64,000 nt of DNA, taken from contig OZ241354.1 in NCBI GenBank assembly GCA_965199945.1, positions 496,001 through 560,000 on the forward strand, in the 5' to 3' direction. Below are positions 55,455 through 64,000 of the stretch, one piece after another; position 1 is the stretch's first letter; every line of letters begins with the position of its first letter. Below the pieces are notes generated by a model. That model was not told where the DNA came from, searched no databases, and was given only the letters and a program-made list of their open reading frames with translations. The DNA comes from VXYL01 sp965199945. GTDB lineage: Bacteria; Pseudomonadota; Gammaproteobacteria; Pseudomonadales; Azotimanducaceae. The position numbers and the translations under genes were made by a program.

Positions 55455-58400
55455 GCACGCCGCGCAACTCCAAGGCCACGCCCCTCGACGTGCCCTTCGG
55501 CGACGATCTGCTGATCGAAGCCAGCGCCGGCACCGGCAAGACCTACGCCCTCACCACTTTGGCAGCGCGGGCGATTGCGGAAGCCGGGCAACCCGTCGAA
55601 CGGCTGCTCGTGGTGACCTTCACCGTAGCCGCCACAAGCGAACTTCGGGACCGCCTGCGCAAGACCCTGCGCGAGGCGCACGGCGCAATCTCCGGCAACC
55701 GAGCGACGAGCGACGACCAGGCAGCGGCGCTGGCCGAGCGCTGGCGGACGCTTGGCATCGCCGCCGATGCCGCGAGCCGGTTGCAGGACGCCGTGCGCGA
55801 CTTGGATCGCGCCAACATCCTCACCATCCACGGCTTCTGCCAGCGCATGTTGGCGGATTTCGCCTTCGACGGCGCCCTGCCCTTCGGCTTCGACGTGAGC
55901 GGCGACGACGCGCCGGCCGTGGCGATGGCAACGAACGATTTCTGGCGCCGGCGCATCGTCGGAGCGCCGCAGCCGTTGCTGCGCCACGCTCGGCGCGAGG
56001 CCCGGGGTTTCGCTCCGAATCAGCTTGCCGACTGGGCGCTGCCCCTGCATCCGAAGCCAGACCTGCTGCTGCGCGGCGTCGAGGACGGCGATGTTGCGGG
56101 GCGCTTCGAGAACGCCTACGCCGCGTTCCTGACGTCGTTTCGGCAAGTCCAGCAGCTGTGGCCGGATCACGGCGCGGCGTTCCTGCAGGCGGTCATTGGC
56201 CTGCGTTTCCACAAGAACAGCCAGAACAAAGCCAACCTCGTCGCCAAGCAAGTCCTGGCCGCGTTCACGGGCGACGATCCAGATGCACTGGCGCTGGCGA
56301 ACGCTGGCTACTTCGGAAGCAGCAAGCTGCCGCGGGTCACCTATGCGAACCAGACGATGCCGGAAGGCCCGCTGCTCGCGGCGTTCGATCGCCTCGGAGA
56401 AGCCGCCGAGCCGGCCTGCTCGCTGGCCGACGCATGGCTGCGACGGCAACGCCGGGATCTGCTCGACGCCGTGCGCGAGTCGCTGCGCGAGAGCGCCTGG
56501 CAGGATCGGCAGCTGAGCTTCAACGCGCTGCTCACCGAATCGGAACGGGCGCTGGCCGGGCCGTCCGGGGAGGCGCTGGCGACCCGCGTGCGGGAACGCT
56601 ATCCGCTCGCGTTCATCGACGAGTTCCAGGACACGGACGGCCTGCAGGCGCGCATCTTCGAGCGCATCTATCCGAGCCGCAACGTCGCGGCATCCGGCCC
56701 GCGCGAAGGGGCGAGCGCCCATGCAGCGGAAGGCGTGGCCATCGTCGGCGATCCCAAGCAGTCCATCTACGGCTTCCGCGGCGCGGACCTGTTCGCGTTC
56801 CTGCAGATGAGCCAGCGCCAAGGCCAGCGGCCGGTGCGGCTGGGCGCCAACTACCGCTCCACGCCGGGTCTCGTGGCAGCCGTGAACGCCTTGTTCGCGC
56901 GCCAGCGTCCCTTCCTGCTGCACGAACTCGGCTACGACGCCGTGCAGTCCGCCCGCGATACCCACAGCGGCCTGCGGATTGGCGACAAGGAGCGCGCCGC
57001 CCTACTGCTGCGCTTGGACGGCGACGAAGACGGCGGCGCCGCGCCCGGCGAGCACGACATGCAGCGCACTGCCGCCGACGGCACGGCGGCGGAAATCGCC
57101 TGGCTGCTCAAGGCGGGCGGCGAGGGGCAGGCGTTCGTCGATGGCCAGCCGCTTGGCGGCGGCGACATCGCCGTGCTGGTGCGCACCGGCGCCCAGGGCA
57201 AGGAAATGGCGCGGGCGCTGCGCGAACGCGGCGTGCAGAGCGTGGAACTCGGCGACGTGGACGTCTTCGAGACCGCCGAGGCCGAGCAGCTGCACCGTCT
57301 TCTGCACGGGCTTGCCGCCGCTGCGCCCCATTCCGAAGCCGCCGCGTTGCGCGGCGCACTGGCGGCGCCGATGTTCGGCCTGTCGCTGGAAGAGGCCGCG
57401 TCGCTCGTCGACGATCGCGTCTGGGAAACGTGGCAGCGCCGCTTCGAGGACTGGCGCGGGATTTGGCGAAGCGCAGGGGTGGCGGCGTTGATCCGCCGGC
57501 TGCTGTTCGCCCCGCCCACGCGCTGCGCGGCGACGTTGCTGCGGCAGCCGGGCGGCCCGCGCAGCCTCACCAACATGCTGCACTTGGCGGACCTGCTGCA
57601 ACAGGCCGAGACCCGCGAGCGGCTTGAACCGCCGGCCTTGGCGGAGTGGCTCGCGCGCCGGCGCCGCGATCCCCGCCATGGCAACGACGCTTCGCAGTTG
57701 CGCCTCGAGAGCGACGAGCGGCTGGTGAAGGTGGTCACCGTGCATCGCAGCAAGGGCCTGGAGTTTCCGGTGGTGTTCTATCCCTTCGCCTGGTACCAGC
57801 GCTGGCCGTCGAGGAGGGCCACCGCCCAGTACCACGAGCAGCACGAAGGCCGCTACGTCGAGGTGCTTGATCTCGATCCAGACGACGACGCCCGCGACCG
57901 CCAGGACGTGGAGGATCGCGCCGAGGAGCTGCGCCTGCTCTACGTGGCGCTCACCCGCGCCAAGTACCACTGCGTGGCCACCTGGGCCAGATGCCGCGGC
58001 CATGAACAGACCGCGCTCGCCTGGCTGCTGCACGGGCGCGGCATCGACGCCGACGAGCCGGCGGCGGCCATGAAGACCCACAAGAACCACATGCGGAAGA
58101 CCCTTGACGCCAGCGGCTGGACGGAGGAGTTGACGCAGTTCGCCGCCGAGCACCCCGCCATCGCAACGGCCCCGCTGTTCGACGCGGAGGAACAGCCAGC
58201 ATCGCTGGAAGCGGCAAGCGGAGAGCAGCCGGCAAGCGCGGAGACGGCCGCGGCGCCGGCCTATCAAGCGCGGGCGTTGGGGCGGCCACTGGCCCGCGTT
58301 CGTCGCATGACGAGCTATACGGCGCTGGTTGGCGAACATGGCGCCGCGGTGTCCCCCGTCGAGCACGCTGCCGCCGAACGCCCGGACCACGATCAGGCCG

Positions 58401-59245
58401 AGGACGCCGCCCTGGCGGCCACGGCCATGGACGACCCGAAGCGCAATGTGGCGAACGAAGCCTTGACGCCGTTCGCGCTGCCGAGAGGCCGGCGCGTCGG
58501 CCAGTGCCTGCACGAAGTCTTTGAGGCGGCTGCCGATCCGCGGCGTGGGGGAGAAGCCCCCGGCACCGACGACTTCAAGCGTCTCTGCGAAGATGCGCTG
58601 CGGCGCCACGGCATCGACGTCAAGTGGCTGCCGACCGTGGAACGCATCGTCGCTGATGTCCGCGCGACGCCGCTGCGGCCCGCCGGCGAAGCGCCCTTGC
58701 GCCTTGCGGACTTCAAGCGCCCGCTCGTCGAGATGGAGTTTCTCTTTCCCGTGGCCGGGCTGCGCCGGGACCGCCTTGGCGCATGCCTCGCCGCCCACGG
58801 CTACGGCGACGTGTTCGCTGGGCTGGACGCGGACGTCCGTGACGCGACGCTGGATGATGCCGCGTCCGACTCGCCGCTGGCCGAGGTGGACGGCTTCCTG
58901 CGCGGCTTCATCGACTTGGTGGGCGAATGCGACGGGCGCTGGTACGTCGTGGACTACAAGTCGAATTGGCTCGGCGACGGCGTTCTGGACTACGCGCCGG
59001 CCGGTCTGCGCCAGGCGATGCGGCGCAGCGGCTATGCCTTGCAGTACCTCCTCTATCTCACCGCCCTGCACCGCTACCTGCGCTTGCAGTTGCCGGACTA
59101 CGACTGCGAGCGGCACCTCGGCGGCGCGTTCTACCTGTTCGTGCGCGGCATGACGCCGGCCCAGCCCGGCCACGGCGTGTTCTATGACGCTCCGTCGGCG
59201 GCCTGCATCGAGGCCATCGACGCCTGCTTCGGCGGACGCTCTTGA
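55451..59245 (+). CDS. recB: Exodeoxyribonuclease V subunit RecB
   Basis: RecB is the 3'-5' helicase and sole nuclease of RecBCD. The 1,264-residue product carries Walker A IEASAGTGKTYALTTL (~22-37), a FIDEFQDTDGLQARIF helicase motif II, VAIVGDPKQSIYGFRGAD, VKVVTVHRSKGLEFPVVF and LLYVALTRAKY. The C-terminal nuclease has GFIDLVGECDGRWYVVDYKS, matching the catalytic Asp-Asp-x-Lys arrangement. The GTG start overlaps the recC stop and the TGA overlaps the recD TTG. Confidence 0.97.
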   Translation: MSTPRNSKATPLDVPFGDDLLIEASAGTGKTYALTTLAARAIAEAGQPVERLLVVTFTVAATSELRDRLRKTLREAHGAISGNRATSDDQAAALAERWRTLGIAADAASRLQDAVRDLDRANILTIHGFCQRMLADFAFDGALPFGFDVSGDDAPAVAMATNDFWRRRIVGAPQPLLRHARREARGFAPNQLADWALPLHPKPDLLLRGVEDGDVAGRFENAYAAFLTSFRQVQQLWPDHGAAFLQAVIGLRFHKNSQNKANLVAKQVLAAFTGDDPDALALANAGYFGSSKLPRVTYANQTMPEGPLLAAFDRLGEAAEPACSLADAWLRRQRRDLLDAVRESLRESAWQDRQLSFNALLTESERALAGPSGEALATRVRERYPLAFIDEFQDTDGLQARIFERIYPSRNVAASGPREGASAHAAEGVAIVGDPKQSIYGFRGADLFAFLQMSQRQGQRPVRLGANYRSTPGLVAAVNALFARQRPFLLHELGYDAVQSARDTHSGLRIGDKERAALLLRLDGDEDGGAAPGEHDMQRTAADGTAAEIAWLLKAGGEGQAFVDGQPLGGGDIAVLVRTGAQGKEMARALRERGVQSVELGDVDVFETAEAEQLHRLLHGLAAAAPHSEAAALRGALAAPMFGLSLEEAASLVDDRVWETWQRRFEDWRGIWRSAGVAALIRRLLFAPPTRCAATLLRQPGGPRSLTNMLHLADLLQQAETRERLEPPALAEWLARRRRDPRHGNDASQLRLESDERLVKVVTVHRSKGLEFPVVFYPFAWYQRWPSRRATAQYHEQHEGRYVEVLDLDPDDDARDRQDVEDRAEELRLLYVALTRAKYHCVATWARCRGHEQTALAWLLHGRGIDADEPAAAMKTHKNHMRKTLDASGWTEELTQFAAEHPAIATAPLFDAEEQPASLEAASGEQPASAETAAAPAYQARALGRPLARVRRMTSYTALVGEHGAAVSPVEHAAAERPDHDQAEDAALAATAMDDPKRNVANEALTPFALPRGRRVGQCLHEVFEAAADPRRGGEAPGTDDFKRLCEDALRRHGIDVKWLPTVERIVADVRATPLRPAGEAPLRLADFKRPLVEMEFLFPVAGLRRDRLGACLAAHGYGDVFAGLDADVRDATLDDAASDSPLAEVDGFLRGFIDLVGECDGRWYVVDYKSNWLGDGVLDYAPAGLRQAMRRSGYALQYLLYLTALHRYLRLQLPDYDCERHLGGAFYLFVRGMTPAQPGHGVFYDAPSAACIEAIDACFGGRS

Positions 59246-61008
59246 AGCACTTGGAACTGCTCGACCGCCTTTGCGCCGCCGGCGCATTGGCGGACATCGA
59301 CCGCGCATTCGCCGGCCTAGTCGCCGAACTCGCCGGCGATGCGGCGCTTGCGCCCATCGCCGCTTTGGCGAGCGCGGCGCATCGCGCTGGCCACGTCTGC
59401 CTGACCCTCTCCGACTGTGCCGGGCAGCGCATCGTGGACGCCGCCAGCGCCCTGCCGCGAGGCGGCGTGGATCCTGCGGAGCTGCCGCTGGAGGTGGCGC
59501 AAGCGCGCCTGCCGACGCTCGCCGCTTTGCGTTCGGCGCTGCAAAGCAGCGACGCGGTGGCGGAGGTCGGCAGCGAGAAGATTCGCCCGCTGGTGCTGGA
59601 CGGCGACCGGCTCTATCTGCAGCGGATGTTCGACGCCGAGCGCAGCTTGGCCAGCGCGGTGCATGAACGCGCCGGCGGTATCGTCGACGACAGCGCGGGC
59701 GATGACGCACTCGTGCAGCGCCTGTTCCCGGACGGCGGCGACGAAACCGCGAATGCGGCGCGCATCGCCCTGCGGCGCCGGCTCTGCATCGTCACCGGCG
59801 GCCCCGGCACCGGCAAGACGACGCTCGCCGCCCGCATCGTCGCCTTGCTGGTTGGAAGCCACCTCGCCAAGCCGCGCCGGATCGCCCTGGCCGCGCCCAC
59901 CGGCAAGGCGGCGGCGCGCCTAGAGGAATCCGTGGCGGCGCAGATCGCCGAACTGGCGGCGTTCGTGCCAGCACTGCAGGGCCAGGCGCTGCGCGCGACA
60001 ACGCTGCATCGGCTGCTGCAAGGCGAGCCCCTGCGCACCGACGCGCTCATCGTGGACGAATGTTCGATGGTGGACCTCGTGCAGGCGACGCGGTTGCTGA
60101 AAGCGCTGCCGGAGCACTGCCGGCTCGTCCTGCTCGGCGATGCCTCGCAATTGGCTTCCGTTCAGCCGGGGTCGGTGTTCAGCGACTTGTGCGCGGCTGG
60201 GACAGCGCCGGCGTCTCCCCTCGCGCATTGCGCCGCGCGCCTCTCGACCAGTCGGCGCTTCGACGCCAGCGGCGGCATCGGGCGGCTGGCGGCAGCCGTC
60301 CTCGCCGGCGACGTGGACGGCGCCGACGCGGCGCTTGTGGACAAAGGCGACGAGCAGACTGCGCTGCGCCCACTCGCCAGCGGCGAAGCGTTCGACCGCC
60401 TTGCGCAAGACTACGCAAGCGCGCATTGCGCTCTGGTGATCGGCGCATTGCGCGACGCCGACGAGCCGACCGCGGCGCGCCCCTTCCCCGGTCTGCGCGT
60501 GCTCTGCGCCCACCGCCGCGGCCCGTTCGGCGCGAACCGCTTCAATCGCCTGGTGGAACGGCGGCTGAAGCGGCAGCTTGGCATCGACCAGGGCGAGGCG
60601 TTCTACGCCGGCCGCCCCGTCATCGTCACCCGCAACGACCCGCAGACCGGCCTCGCCAACGGCGACACCGGCGTGGCGATCGACACCGCGGAGGGCAAAG
60701 CGGTGTGGTTCCCGGACCTGCGCCAGCCGAACGGCGACGCCACGTTGATCTCGCCAGCAAGACTGCCCGCCCACGAGACCTTCTTCGCCCTCACCGTCCA
60801 CCGCGCCCAAGGATCGGAATACGACGAAATCGCCTTCCTGCCCGGCCCCCCGGAATCCCCGGTGAACACCCGCGAACTCTTCTACACCGCCATCACCCGC
60901 GCCCGCCGCAAAGTGACCGTCCACGCCAGCAGGCAAGACGTCCGCATCTGCGTCTCCCGCGCCACAACGCGCGGCACGGGCCTGTTGGCAAGGCTGAGCG
61001 AGAGGTGA
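59242..61008 (+). CDS. recD: Exodeoxyribonuclease V subunit RecD
   Basis: RecD is the fast 5'-3' helicase of RecBCD. The 588-residue product has Walker A IVTGGPGTGKTTLAARIV (~183-200), AAPTGKAAARLEESV, the DEXX box LIVDECSMVDLVQATRLL, LGDASQLASVQPGSVF, and the C-terminal motifs ETFFALTVHRAQGSEYDEI and YTAITRARRKV. The start is TTG, fixed by the 4-bp overlap with the recB stop (TTGA). Last gene of tilS-recC-recB-recD. Confidence 0.96.
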   Translation: MKHLELLDRLCAAGALADIDRAFAGLVAELAGDAALAPIAALASAAHRAGHVCLTLSDCAGQRIVDAASALPRGGVDPAELPLEVAQARLPTLAALRSALQSSDAVAEVGSEKIRPLVLDGDRLYLQRMFDAERSLASAVHERAGGIVDDSAGDDALVQRLFPDGGDETANAARIALRRRLCIVTGGPGTGKTTLAARIVALLVGSHLAKPRRIALAAPTGKAAARLEESVAAQIAELAAFVPALQGQALRATTLHRLLQGEPLRTDALIVDECSMVDLVQATRLLKALPEHCRLVLLGDASQLASVQPGSVFSDLCAAGTAPASPLAHCAARLSTSRRFDASGGIGRLAAAVLAGDVDGADAALVDKGDEQTALRPLASGEAFDRLAQDYASAHCALVIGALRDADEPTAARPFPGLRVLCAHRRGPFGANRFNRLVERRLKRQLGIDQGEAFYAGRPVIVTRNDPQTGLANGDTGVAIDTAEGKAVWFPDLRQPNGDATLISPARLPAHETFFALTVHRAQGSEYDEIAFLPGPPESPVNTRELFYTAITRARRKVTVHASRQDVRICVSRATTRGTGLLARLSER

Positions 61009-61091
61009 CCGCGGAGAAGGCTGCGCCGCGCACCAAAAGCCGCCGCTTCTCGCCGTGGTCGAGCCCCGGTCGCTGAAAGCGCCTCCACGCG
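61009..61091. other. Convergent gap after recD
   Basis: 83 bp between the ends of recD (plus) and an LLM oxidoreductase (minus). A GC-rich imperfect inverted pattern (GGAGAAG ... CTTCTCG) is present, but there is no T-run, so no terminator can be claimed. Confidence 0.3.
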
Positions 61092-62162
61092 CTAAACGTT
61101 GCGCACGATGTCCTTCGCAACTCGCTCCAGCACATCGAAGCGGGTGTCGAAGTTGGGCAGGATCATCACTTGGTCCAAGCCCGCTTCGGCGAGGCCGTGC
61201 AGACGCTCCAGGAGCTGGTCCTGGGTGCCGATCATCGCCGTCGCCTGCAAGAGCTCGGCGGTCAGGAAGCGCTCTTCTTCCGGCAGCACCCAGCAGTTGT
61301 GGCCGCCGTGGATGCGCTGGTGGCGGCGCTCGGCCGGGTAGGACTCGATCATGCGCCGGTAGTCCTGCCAGATGCCGTTCATGAAGCCGGGCGGTTGGCG
61401 CCCGAAGTTGCGGTACTGGTCGTAGCTGAAGTGGACCGCGGCCATCGCCATCGCGCCGCACTCCGCCTTCACCCGATCCGAGTCCACGGCTTCGTCCGGG
61501 TCCAGCACCACCATGGTCGTCAACGCCGTCGCGTAGTAGCTGTCGCGGTCGATCTCGCGTCCCGCCTGCCGCGCGCCCTCCTCGATGCGCTGCCACAGGC
61601 CGGCCATCACCGCCGGGTTGGCCGGCAGCGCCAGCACCGCGCCGTCGCCGTGCTTGCCGGCCAGCGCCAGCGACTTGGGGCCGAAGCCGGAGACGTAGAG
61701 CGGCACTGGCGGGTCGAAGGCGACGAAGCCCTTGTCCGGCATGATGTGGCGGACGGGCAACTCGCGCCCGGCGTGATGGTGGATCGCCTCTTCGCCGCGC
61801 AGCAACGGCGCCACGGTCTGCAAGTAGCGGTCGAAGCCGGCGATGCGCTGCGGCGGCAGCCCCATCACGCGCATGGCGGTGTTGCCGGCGCCCACGCCGA
61901 AGAACGTGCGCCCCGGCGCGAGGGCGTTGATGGTGGCGATGCCGGAGGCGTTGTTCGGCGCCGGCCGCGTTCCGGTGATGGCGACGCCGGTGCCAAGCTG
62001 GATGCGGCTGGTGCGCACCGCGGCAAGCGCCAGCGCCGCGTAGCAGTCCGACCAGAGCATTTGGCTGTCCGCCAGCCAAGCGTGCGAATAGCCGAGCTCC
62101 TCGGCCCGAACCACGTAGTCGATGTCCTTCACGTGGGACGCGACGCAGATGCCGATGTCCAT
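61092..62162 (-). CDS. LLM-class flavin-dependent oxidoreductase
   Basis: A 356-residue luciferase-like monooxygenase-family enzyme: MDIGICVASHVKDIDYV at the start, SHAWLADSQMLWSD, IQLGTGVAITGTRPA, LAPGRTFFGVGAGNTAMRVMG and YVSGFGPKSLALAGKHGDGAV. It probably uses reduced F420 or FMN; substrate unknown. The ATG at 62162 has a strong GGAGGAT 7 bases upstream and matches the family start, so an upstream ATG at 62231 is rejected. It is only distantly similar to the LLM enzyme at 39361-40209. Confidence 0.92.
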   Translation of the reverse strand: MDIGICVASHVKDIDYVVRAEELGYSHAWLADSQMLWSDCYAALALAAVRTSRIQLGTGVAITGTRPAPNNASGIATINALAPGRTFFGVGAGNTAMRVMGLPPQRIAGFDRYLQTVAPLLRGEEAIHHHAGRELPVRHIMPDKGFVAFDPPVPLYVSGFGPKSLALAGKHGDGAVLALPANPAVMAGLWQRIEEGARQAGREIDRDSYYATALTTMVVLDPDEAVDSDRVKAECGAMAMAAVHFSYDQYRNFGRQPPGFMNGIWQDYRRMIESYPAERRHQRIHGGHNCWVLPEEERFLTAELLQATAMIGTQDQLLERLHGLAEAGLDQVMILPNFDTRFDVLERVAKDIVRNV

Positions 62163-62355
62163 TGGTCGATCCTCCGTTGCGCGGCCACGCCCCTGCTTGC
62201 GCTGGGACTTCCGTCGCTCAACATACCGCATCGTCCGGCGGCAGTGGCATGAGGACCCCGGCCGAATTCGCTACGGTGGCGGCGATGGCTGCCTGACCCC
62301 AAACGTCCAGAAGGTCGGTGATCCCCGACAAACTCGAACGCGCCCCACCGCGGTC
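62163..62355. other. Gap between phytanoyl-CoA dioxygenase and LLM genes
   Basis: 193 bp on which no gene is supported. A minus-strand TATGTT at 62220-62225, about 60 bases before the LLM start, could be a -10 element; no matching -35 is clear. Confidence 0.3.
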
Positions 62356-63486
62356 CTACAGCGTGATGTCGTGCTGCCAGTATTCGTCGCCTTCCTTGGC
62401 GATCTCCGCGCGCGCCGTTTCGTTCCATGCGCCGTCGCCGATGTAGCTGCCGGCGTAGCGGTGGGGTTCTTCGTCGGGGAAGCGCTGGCGGCGGGCGTCG
62501 ATGGCCAAGGGGATCATGCGTGTTCGGCGCAGCACGTCGTCTTCGGTGTAGGTGACGTTCTTGGTCTTGCCGGGGCGCTTGAAGGCGTGGACGTTCGTCG
62601 TCGAGGTGCCGATGGCGGAGTCGCGCTTGTGGTAGCCCATGACCATGGTGACGCGGCGTTCGTCGGAGCGGTTGGGGAAGGCGCCGTGCAGGGAACTGCG
62701 GTTGACGATGCCGCAGTCTCCCGGTTCGAGCAGCATGGGCACGGCCTCGGCCAGCCGGTCGCTGATGGGCGGGAACTTGCCGCCGCCGGCCAGCCGCCAG
62801 CGCTTGTGGCTGCCGGGCACGACCCATAGGCAGTTCTCCGGCGTGCAGTGCGTCCACGACACGGAGAGGTTGAAGCCGTGGGTCTTGCCGCTGCCGTCGG
62901 CCTGCTCCAGGGCGGCGCCGTCTTCGGTCCAGTGGGTGCGGCCGTCCTGATGCCAAGGCGTCGGCGGGCCTTCGCCGGCGCCTTTGTGGAAGATGCTCTC
63001 GTGGAAGGGCACGAAGTCGTCGCCGTTGATGCTGGCGACCATGCGCAGGATGTCCGGATGCGCGTAGGCGCGCAGCGCCGAGTCCATCATCATCAGCGGA
63101 TGCGAAACTAGGCCGACCACGGCTGGCGCATCGGCTTTCCCGTCCCCGTTCTGGTCTTCCGGAAGGTGCAGCGTGTAGTAGCCGGGGAACTTCACCGGGC
63201 GACCGTGCTTGTCCACGGCGCCGCCGCGCGCGATCGGCGCGTTGTCCAGAACGGCGTCGAACTCGGCCGTCAGCTCCGCCACTTCTTCGTCCGCGAGAAC
63301 CCCGCGAAAGACGTAGAACCCGAACCGGCGGTAGGCGTCGAGGATGTCTTGCGCCAGCCGCCCATCAGCATCGAAGCGCATCGGCCCGCGGTTGCCCAGC
63401 GACAACGCGCGCTCGACGCCCTCTTCGCGGTATTCGCGCCACGGTTTGGTCGTCGTCGCGTCCCGCGTTGCTGCCGCCTCTGCCAT
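62356..63486 (-). CDS. Phytanoyl-CoA dioxygenase (PhyH) family protein
   Basis: A 376-residue Fe(II)/2-oxoglutarate-dependent oxygenase. The iron site is visible as H-x-D in PTPWHQDGRTHW and the distal His in NRSSLHGAFPNRSDERR, with the Arg for 2-oxoglutarate in the same stretch. The family hallmarks GFYVFRGVLADEEV and WVVPGSHKRW are also present. The specific hydroxylation target is unknown. The ATG at 63486 has GAGGA 4 bases upstream. Divergent from the alpha/beta hydrolase across a 107-bp gap that should hold both promoters. Confidence 0.92.
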   Translation of the reverse strand: MAEAAATRDATTTKPWREYREEGVERALSLGNRGPMRFDADGRLAQDILDAYRRFGFYVFRGVLADEEVAELTAEFDAVLDNAPIARGGAVDKHGRPVKFPGYYTLHLPEDQNGDGKADAPAVVGLVSHPLMMMDSALRAYAHPDILRMVASINGDDFVPFHESIFHKGAGEGPPTPWHQDGRTHWTEDGAALEQADGSGKTHGFNLSVSWTHCTPENCLWVVPGSHKRWRLAGGGKFPPISDRLAEAVPMLLEPGDCGIVNRSSLHGAFPNRSDERRVTMVMGYHKRDSAIGTSTTNVHAFKRPGKTKNVTYTEDDVLRRTRMIPLAIDARRQRFPDEEPHRYAGSYIGDGAWNETARAEIAKEGDEYWQHDITL

Positions 63487-63593
63487 GTCGTCCTCGCCAG
63501 GAACCATCGAACGCAACCATACGCCACGCCTTGGCATTGGTCGAGACGGCGCAGCGCTCGCCTCTCGGCATCGACTTGCGGTAACGTGGCCGC

Positions 63594-64000
63594 ATGTCGA
63601 CGGCAGACAGTGCGCACGAGCTCCGCATCGCCTTCGGCGGGCAGGAGGTGGGCGCGTTGCTGCGTCGACCAGAGGGCCGCGAGCGCGCCTTGCTGGTGTT
63701 CGGCCACGGTGCTGGGGCGGACATGCGCCACGCCAGCATGGAAGCCATCGCCAGCGCGTTCGCCGGCATCGGCTTGGCGACGCTGCGCTTCAACTTTCCC
63801 TTCAAGGAAGCCGGCAAGTCGCGGGTGGACAGCCAAGCCGTGTCCACCGCCACCGTTGCCGCCGCACTTGAGCGCGGCAAGGAGGAGAGCGGCGGGCCGC
63901 ATCTGCTCGGCGGCCACAGCTTCGGCGGACGCATGGCGTCGCACGCCGTCGTGGAACACGGCCTCGAAGTCGCCGGGCTCGTCTTCTGCTCCTTTCCCTT
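63594..64000 (+). CDS. Alpha/beta hydrolase, KANL3/Tex30-like (partial, runs off window)
   Basis: The first 135 residues are present. They begin MSTADSAHELRIAFGGQEVG, then give LLVFGHGAGADMRH (oxyanion-side HGAG motif), LRFNFPFKEAGKSRVD and the nucleophile elbow LLGGHSFGGRMASH with Ser in GHSFGG, then GLVFCSFPF. This matches the dienelactone-hydrolase-like KANL3/Tex30 group of serine hydrolases. The acid and histidine of the triad lie outside the window. Substrate unknown. Confidence 0.85.
   Translation, partial: MSTADSAHELRIAFGGQEVGALLRRPEGRERALLVFGHGAGADMRHASMEAIASAFAGIGLATLRFNFPFKEAGKSRVDSQAVSTATVAAALERGKEESGGPHLLGGHSFGGRMASHAVVEHGLEVAGLVFCSFP

Overview
The window looks like chromosome of a high-GC gammaproteobacterium, probably uncultured. 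The block rplM-rpsI-petABC-sspAB is the classic beta/gammaproteobacterial arrangement. uvrA, tilS and a full recC-recB-recD set fit the same assignment. Two TonB-dependent receptors, two luciferase-like monooxygenases, an amidase, an amidohydrolase and a phytanoyl-CoA dioxygenase suggest an aerobic (bc1-respiring) organotroph. No tRNA, rRNA or CRISPR array was seen.

Layout. (1) 1-17.3 kb, mostly minus strand, core-like: start of a secreted protein, uvrA, an orphan P-loop ATPase, a TonB receptor, a large propeller/diheme/carbohydrate-binding secreted protein, sspB-sspA, petC-petB-petA and rpsI-rplM. A complete IS1380-type element (15646-17307) sits just upstream of rplM. (2) 17.4-21.4 kb: amidohydrolase and a second TonB receptor. 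(3) 21.4-27.6 kb: a tightly packed plus-strand operon for a HerA-like ATPase, SbcD/Mre11 (split by a frameshift), SbcC/Rad50 and a NurA-like nuclease, the DNA-end-resection set best known from archaea. It is followed by an AAA-ATPase/PD-(D/E)xK (DUF1703-type) gene and an N-terminally truncated Type ISP restriction-modification gene. (4) 33.1-38.3 kb, minus strand: a cytosine-C5 methyltransferase, an unusual protein with two GHKL ATPase domains (Hsp90-like plus histidine-kinase-like), a large receiver-like protein and an unrecognised 212-residue protein. This is the best candidate for a poorly described defence or restriction system. (5) 38.5-39.3 kb: a scar where the last 166 codons of lpxA abut a 283-bp copy of the 3' end of the AAA/DUF1703 gene. 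(6) 39.4-42.8 kb, minus strand: small-molecule enzymes and an SRAP abasic-site protein. (7) 43.2-50.9 kb: a second defence cluster (RloA-like ATPase, a single-chain nuclease-helicase-methyltransferase, a SIR2 protein), with a 48-bp direct repeat around the ATPase gene and a 20-bp tandem duplication at the right edge. (8) 50.9-61.0 kb: tilS-recC-recB-recD, each joined by a 4-bp stop/start overlap. (9) 61-64 kb: luciferase-like monooxygenase, phytanoyl-CoA dioxygenase and the start of an alpha/beta hydrolase.

Working view: about 30 kb (21.4-50.9 kb) is a defence/repair island with several pieces of restriction, resection and NAD-targeting machinery, interrupted by a short metabolic block. It shows truncated genes, paralogous repeats and locally AT-richer stretches, and it lies directly next to recBCD. 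All functional calls rest on reading motifs and gene order; no database search was run.
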